A stretch of DNA of 19,655 nucleotides from F1-60-MAGs104 sp964355975 (GTDB taxonomy: Bacteria; Planctomycetota; Phycisphaerae; Phycisphaerales; SM1A02): contig CAYHFW010000034.1 in assembly GCA_964355975.1 (NCBI GenBank), positions 1-19,655 on the forward strand, written 5' to 3'. Shown here piece after piece: positions 16,356 to 19,655 of the stretch. The first letter of the stretch is position 1. Every line of letters begins with the position of its first letter. The notes under the pieces are model-generated. The model was not told where the DNA came from and did not search any database. It worked only from the letters and a program-made list of their open reading frames with translations. The position numbers were made by a program, and so were the translations under genes.

Positions 16356-17560
16356 ACCGCACAGACACACCTTCAATTCTGCGAACAGCCGAGTGGGTCT
16401 TGCCTGGGCATCCAGACAAACTTGCCGATGCGATCGCTGATGCGATCGTGCAAGCGGCATGGCAGAAAGATCCTCGCGCGCTCGTTGCGGTCGAGGTGGC
16501 CCTCTTTCGCAAGTCGGTGTTCATTGATGGTCGAATTGCTGGCGATGGCACCAGCAGAATCAATGTGCGATCGATTGCACAGCGGGTCTTTCGAAGTGCG
16601 GGCTATACAAACTGGACGTGGTCGAAGGGCGACAAGCTGAATGTCATCACAGACATCATTCGGGGGCCGCTTGCGAGCGGCGAGTCTGAGTCGCGTCCGA
16701 TTGCGGACGACCAGTCGATCATCACTGGGTACGCGTGCAGCACGCCTGGCACCGGCTCTCTGCCAGTCGAGCACGCGTTGGCGCGCCACCTCGCAAAGGC
16801 GCTCTACGCATTTGCGAAGTCGCATCGAGCAAACTGCGGTCCCGACGGAAAGGTCATCGTGTTTCTCGCGGAATCGCCAGATGCGCGTTCGTGGCGCCTT
16901 GATTCATTGTCAGTGTCGTTGCACCACAGATTGCAGTGGGAAGCGGTCGACGCCTATCGAGCAACCCGCAAGGTGATCTTGTGTGCGCTCGAAGAGTTCG
17001 CGCTGGCAGTCCCTGGGTTTGAGTTCGATGAGTCCGTGAAGTTGAGTTTCAACGGTGCCGGATGTTTCGAAGTGGGGGGGCCGATGGCTGACAACGGGCT
17101 CTCCGGCAAGAAGCTCGTTGTCGATTTCTATGGACCGCGCGTTCCAATTGGCGGCGGTGCGATGAGTGGGAAGGACTTCTGGAAGGTTGATCGTGCGGGT
17201 CCTCTGATCGCGCGCGAGCTCGCGTTGAAAGCGGTGCAAGTGCATGGCTGCAGAGAGGCGATCGTCACGCTTGGTATCTGCCCTGGTGATTCGACCTTCC
17301 GTTGCGTGCGAGTAGAAACAGAGAACAAGGGGCATCTCGATCCGCGACAACTGTCGATTGGTGTTGACATGCGGCTCGCCGCTCACGCAAACTGGCTTGC
17401 AGGTCGCGACCTCGTCGATGTTGCGCGGTGGGGGCATTGGATGAACGCGGAGAGGGGGGCTGGCGGTGGCCCCGTGGCGCCCAACAAAGTCGTTCTTGCG
17501 AGCGCTAATCAATCGGAACCTCTGCCAGCCACACACGGACATGAGACGCCGTTCCCATGA
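16352..17560 (+). CDS. Divergent S-adenosylmethionine synthetase (methionine adenosyltransferase, MetK family)
   Basis: The 402-residue product shows MetK landmarks in order. Glu14 precedes the ATP-binding GHPDKLADAIADAI (His20, Asp22, Lys23). ADDQSIITGYA (Asp120) matches the AGDQGxMFGYA region and Lys167 fits the PDxK position. GGPMADNGLSGKKLVVDFYG (Asp247) and then GGGAMSGKDFWKVDR (Lys274, Lys278, Asp280) match the C-terminal signature. Most ATP/metal ligands are kept. The Arg of GLTGRK is replaced by Lys, and SEGHPDK has Pro in place of the second Glu. MetK makes SAM from methionine and ATP. Housekeeping MetK is strongly conserved, so this degree of divergence plus the MoxR-vWA operon suggests a specialised paralogue. 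No methionine-cycle gene is nearby. Confidence 0.88.
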   Translation: MNRTDTPSILRTAEWVLPGHPDKLADAIADAIVQAAWQKDPRALVAVEVALFRKSVFIDGRIAGDGTSRINVRSIAQRVFRSAGYTNWTWSKGDKLNVITDIIRGPLASGESESRPIADDQSIITGYACSTPGTGSLPVEHALARHLAKALYAFAKSHRANCGPDGKVIVFLAESPDARSWRLDSLSVSLHHRLQWEAVDAYRATRKVILCALEEFALAVPGFEFDESVKLSFNGAGCFEVGGPMADNGLSGKKLVVDFYGPRVPIGGGAMSGKDFWKVDRAGPLIARELALKAVQVHGCREAIVTLGICPGDSTFRCVRVETENKGHLDPRQLSIGVDMRLAAHANWLAGRDLVDVARWGHWMNAERGAGGGPVAPNKVVLASANQSEPLPATHGHETPFP

Positions 17561-17685
17561 ACGCCTTCACTCCATCGCGAACGGTCAATGCGCAGGACCC
17601 GCGATGGGATCCAGATTTTAGCCGCAGACCTTCGTCGGTGCCGCTATCAGGAAGGCGCTACGTAACAGTCAGCGTTGATCCCTAA
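17557..17685 (+). CDS. Possible 42-residue small protein overlapping the SAM synthetase stop
   Basis: An ATG overlaps the MetK-like stop as ATGA, the junction type also seen between the vWA and MetK-like genes, and the frame runs 42 codons to TAA at 17683-17685. The product is basic and proline/arginine-rich and is not recognised. No ribosome binding site is visible beyond the overlap. The stop codon lies within the CTAA target duplication of the adjoining IS, so the pre-insertion sequence also ended here; the ORF was not truncated by the IS. It could be a real small partner protein or chance. Confidence 0.35.
   Translation: MNAFTPSRTVNAQDPRWDPDFSRRPSSVPLSGRRYVTVSVDP
17682..17685. repeat. 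Target site duplication of the IS, left copy (CTAA)
   Basis: CTAA directly precedes the left terminal repeat and is repeated after the right one (19179-19182). CTAA fits the YTAR target preference of IS5-type elements. Confidence 0.75.
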
Positions 17686-17706
17686 CAGGACGCTGAAGTA
17701 ATCCTC
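17686..17706 (+). repeat. IS left terminal inverted repeat
   Basis: Starts CAGGACGCTGAAG and ends ATCCTC; pairs imperfectly with 19158-19178 in opposite orientation. Confidence 0.75.
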
Positions 17707-17844
17707 TTTGCCGGGCGAATCGGCTCTTGTCGGCGCCGATTCACAGTTGACTCTTTGACTCTGCTGCCGATTCACTCCCGCGTTCGGCTCGCGTGCTTCA
17801 ATCTCTCGAGATCGACCGCGTTCGCACGCTGTGTTTCACACTCT

Positions 17845-18988
17845 TCACGCCGCCAGAAGCCTTCTCATTCGCACGAGGTTGTATGCCGCGGCCGTCCGTT
17901 CGACTTGCTGCTTGATCTTCCACTGTCGAACATGCTTTGATCGCCGCAGTCCCGCGATCGTCGTCGCCCAGTCGAAGAATTCTTCGACGATCTTTCGCCT
18001 GCGCTGACACACTTGATATCCGCGGTTGCTGCGACGTGCGCGCGCGCCTGCGCGCATCGCCTTCTTCGCCTTGCGCGCGAATCACGCCATCACGCACCGC
18101 AACATGCGGACGCACTCCTTCTGCTTCGAGCGCGACGAGAAAGTCGCCCGAGTCGTAACCCGTGTCTGCAGCAAGCGTCGTCACGCGCACCTTGTGACTC
18201 GTGCGCACCGATCGCACCATGCTCATCGCGCACGCGCGCTCCGAGCGACCATTTGCTTCTGCGACTTCGACCGCGAGCACGAGTCCATTGCGATTCTCTG
18301 TCAGCGCGTGCATCGTGTGCGAAAGAAATGCGCCGACATTGTTTCCCTTTCTGTACAGCCGCGCCTCGGGATCGGTGGCACTTCGGTGCGTCGCATTGCC
18401 GCGTCGTTCGCCCTTGAAATCAACGCTTTCGTTGCGGCTGCGACGACCTGGACCACCACTCGGCGTGGGCTTGTCGTCGTCATTGTCGCTGCCCTCGCGC
18501 GCGATGCGCTTCAAACTGTTCAGTGATGCGTGACTCTGAATCAGCGATCCATCGACGGCGAAATGTTCGTCGCTCGCAAGTCCTGCTGCGATCGCTTGCT
18601 GTACAACGCCCGCAAAGAGATGCTGCGTGAGTCCGTGTTCGGCGAGTCGCTCGCGATTATGCGTGAAGACCGTCGGCACGAAGATCTCGTCGTCTGGCGT
18701 CATGTCGAGAAACCAGCGAAAGAGAAGGTCGGTCTTCATTCGCCTGCAGAGCTCGCGCTCCGAGCGAATCGTGTACAGCGTCTGCAAGAGCAGCGCCTTC
18801 AGCAATCTCTCTGGCGCCACCGACGGACGACCGCGATCTGAATACGCCTTGCGAAAGTCGCCGTCCATGCCACGCAGCGCATCGTCGACCATGCGCTTGA
18901 TCGCGCGCAGCGGATGATCACTCTCGATGGGGTCGTCGATGCAGATGCTGTACCAGAGGCTGCCGTTGGTTTCGCCATTTCCGCGCAT
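17845..18988 (-). pseudogene. IS5-type DDE transposase with a frameshift
   Basis: The ATG at 18988 opens a frame beginning MRGNGETNGSLWYSICIDD. Family segments follow: PLRAIKRMVDDAL, ERELCRRMKTDLLFRWF, PTVFTHNRERL, FAVDGSLIQSHASL (first catalytic Asp) and LAADTGYDSGDF (second Asp). After VAVRDGVIRAQGEEGDA the family-like sequence continues in another frame, QVCQRRRKIVEEFFDWAT then TAAAYNLVRMRRLL, ending at 17845. The third catalytic residue (Glu in IVEEFFDW) is in that second frame. The switch lies at a (GC)5 run, 18038-18047, and needs one base to be skipped. Read without correction, the first frame runs to 17798 and loses the catalytic Glu. It is therefore probably inactive unless the shift is a sequencing error or programmed. 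Confidence 0.88.
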
Positions 18989-19057
18989 GGAAAGACATTC
19001 GCGGAACGTGGCCGAGCGGTTTTTTGAAACTGGCGAGATTCGCGGATTGTTTCATTG

Positions 19058-19108
19058 CTTGAAACGGTGAACCAGTGTCGAAAACCGACACTCGTTCACC
19101 GTTTCAAG
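19058..19108. repeat. Large hairpin in the IS leader, upstream of the transposase
   Basis: Two 23-bp arms (19058-19080 and 19086-19108) pair with a single mismatch around a 5-nt loop. The arm starts CTTGAAACGGTGAAC. It lies between the right IS end and the transposase ATG, 70 bp upstream of the gene, so it would fold in any transcript reading into the IS from outside. Confidence 0.85.
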
Positions 19109-19145
19109 AGGGAATCGCGCAAAGTGCAACAGCGGCCTGTCGAAA

Positions 19146-19168
19146 CTCGCGGGACGCGAGGGATTTTT
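19146..19168 (+). terminator. Terminator-like hairpin at the right IS end
   Basis: CTCGCG and CGCGAG form a 6-bp stem with a 3-nt loop, followed by GGATTTTT on the plus strand. It overlaps the right terminal repeat. It could stop plus-strand transcription leaving the element, but the T-tract is short and spaced 3 nt from the stem. Confidence 0.35.
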
Positions 19169-19178
19169 CGGCAGCCTG
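19158..19178 (-). repeat. IS right terminal inverted repeat
   Basis: On the minus strand it starts CAGGCTGCCGAAA and ends CCCTC; it matches 17686-17706 at 14 of 21 ungapped positions. Confidence 0.75.
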
Positions 19179-19182
19179 CTAA
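19179..19182. repeat. Target site duplication of the IS, right copy (CTAA)
   Basis: CTAA directly after the right terminal repeat, identical to 17682-17685. Confidence 0.75.
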
Positions 19183-19389
19183 CGAGGGGAGCGTTGCGAG
19201 GCGAATCTGGTGTATGCCCTCCGTTCTCGCCATTTGAACTCGCAGGGTTCGGTTGGGCTACCGACCCGCATCCAAACCCCTCAGCTGGCTGAGCGCGATC
19301 GAAGCGCACCCGCTCGGCCGATCCTCTGGTCACAGAACGCGAGCGGCGTGGCGGTGCAAGCGGCACGTCGACAGGGAAGAGGCAGGGGC

Positions 19390-19419
19390 TTGAGATACGC
19401 ACCCACGCCATCGTCTAGT
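19390..19419 (+). promoter_or_regulatory. Sigma-70-like promoter candidate
   Basis: TTGAGA (five of six consensus positions) and TCTAGT (four of six) are separated by 18 bp. A transcript would start near 19427 and read toward the right window edge. Confidence 0.3.
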
Positions 19420-19427
19420 CTAATGAA

Positions 19428-19619
19428 ATGCGCAACACTCCAAACTCAGGGAGGCGAGCAAGTGCGAAGGGGCACAAGAATCAAGAATTTTACCGAACGT
19501 TTTTTGGTTGCCTAGGGAATTGGAAGGGTCCTGACCCGCTGATCGGACAGGTGCTGAACGCACTGAACATAAGGCCGAACCAAATCGATAGTGTCTCGGC
19601 TGACACGGGCCCTCGATAG
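19428..19619 (+). CDS. Possible 63-residue small protein, not recognised
   Basis: The frame starts MRNTPNSGRRASAKGHKNQE and ends at TAG. No domain, signal or ribosome binding site is seen. It begins almost at the start point predicted from the promoter candidate, which would make it leaderless. A minus-strand frame is open over the same bases, so coding is doubtful. Confidence 0.2.
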   Translation: MRNTPNSGRRASAKGHKNQEFYRTFFGCLGNWKGPDPLIGQVLNALNIRPNQIDSVSADTGPR

Positions 19620-19655
19620 AGGTCCACCCGCTTATGAGAAACTAACCAGGCCCAA

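Larger units (their letters stand above)
17686..19178 (-). mobile_element. IS5-like insertion sequence, 1493 bp, transposase frameshifted
   Basis: The element contains one transposase gene on the minus strand and is bounded by imperfect inverted repeats. The left end begins CAGGACGCTGAAG; the right end, read on the minus strand, begins CAGGCTGCCGAAA. Ungapped, 14 of the outermost 21 positions match. CTAA directly flanks both ends. Length and target are usual for IS5-type elements. Because the target duplication is intact, the insertion looks recent or at least undecayed at its edges. It sits immediately after the last ORF of the plus-strand operon. Confidence 0.85.
19183..19655. other. Region without a recognised gene
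   Basis: I find no tRNA, repeat array or recognisable protein here. A sigma-70-like element at 19390-19419 and a 63-codon plus-strand frame at 19428-19619 are the only items worth noting. A minus-strand frame is open from the window edge to a TAA at 19490-19492 but shows no domain. Confidence 0.5.

Noticed and set aside
16910..17542. 210-codon minus-strand frame antisense to the SAM synthetase gene
   Set aside because: MetK signatures establish the plus strand as coding.
19200..19280. TTCAAAT-containing stretch resembling a tRNA T-loop on the minus strand
   Set aside because: The flanking bases do not form a T-stem and no acceptor or anticodon arms can be drawn.
19052..19411. 119-codon minus-strand frame across the right IS end
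   Set aside because: It reads through the hairpin, the terminal repeat and the target duplication of the IS, so it cannot be an ancestral gene and has no domain.

Overview
The window looks like a Planctomycetota chromosome, most likely Phycisphaerae-like, at roughly 60% GC. The main clues are a subtilisin-like protease ending in a tandem DxDGxGxxDxxD dockerin-type tail, a cysteine-rich CCxxxWDxxC-type block in a large exported protein, two NF038122-like exported zinc proteases, and an ECF sigma factor in an operon with a TPR-CHAT protein. No rRNA, tRNA or CRISPR array was recognised.

Layout. Positions 1-9580 are a minus-strand run, read right to left: ECF sigma factor (8996-9580), a small protein with a carboxypeptidase-regulatory-like beta domain (8312-8866), a TPR-CHAT caspase-like protein (5484-8315), an exported S8 protease with dockerin-like tail (3886-5376), an exported zinc protease (2687-3886), and a large exported beta-rich/FG-GAP-like protein cut by the left window edge (1-2488). 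Several junctions overlap (ATGA at 8312-8315, TAATG at 3884-3888), which suggests one co-translated module. A short Fis-type HTH gene (9664-9960) diverges from the sigma gene. Next on the minus strand is a REC-EAL regulator (11285-12580) whose stop overlaps the start of a second zinc protease (10098-11288), a close paralogue of the first.

Positions 12977-17685 hold a plus-strand operon with overlapping or nearly abutting genes: MoxR-type AAA ATPase, an unrecognised 175-residue protein, a HExxH metallopeptidase-like protein with a C-terminal vWA domain, a divergent S-adenosylmethionine synthetase, and possibly a 42-codon ORF. MoxR plus vWA is a known chaperone-like pairing. Adding a divergent SAM synthetase and an unknown protein is the most novel-looking arrangement here and could be a conflict or signalling cassette; that function is inference.

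An IS5-like insertion sequence (17686-19178) follows, with readable imperfect terminal inverted repeats, a 4-bp CTAA target duplication, a frameshifted transposase and a large hairpin in its leader. It sits exactly after the stop codon of the last small ORF of the operon. The remaining 470 bp (19183-19655) contain no gene I can recognise.
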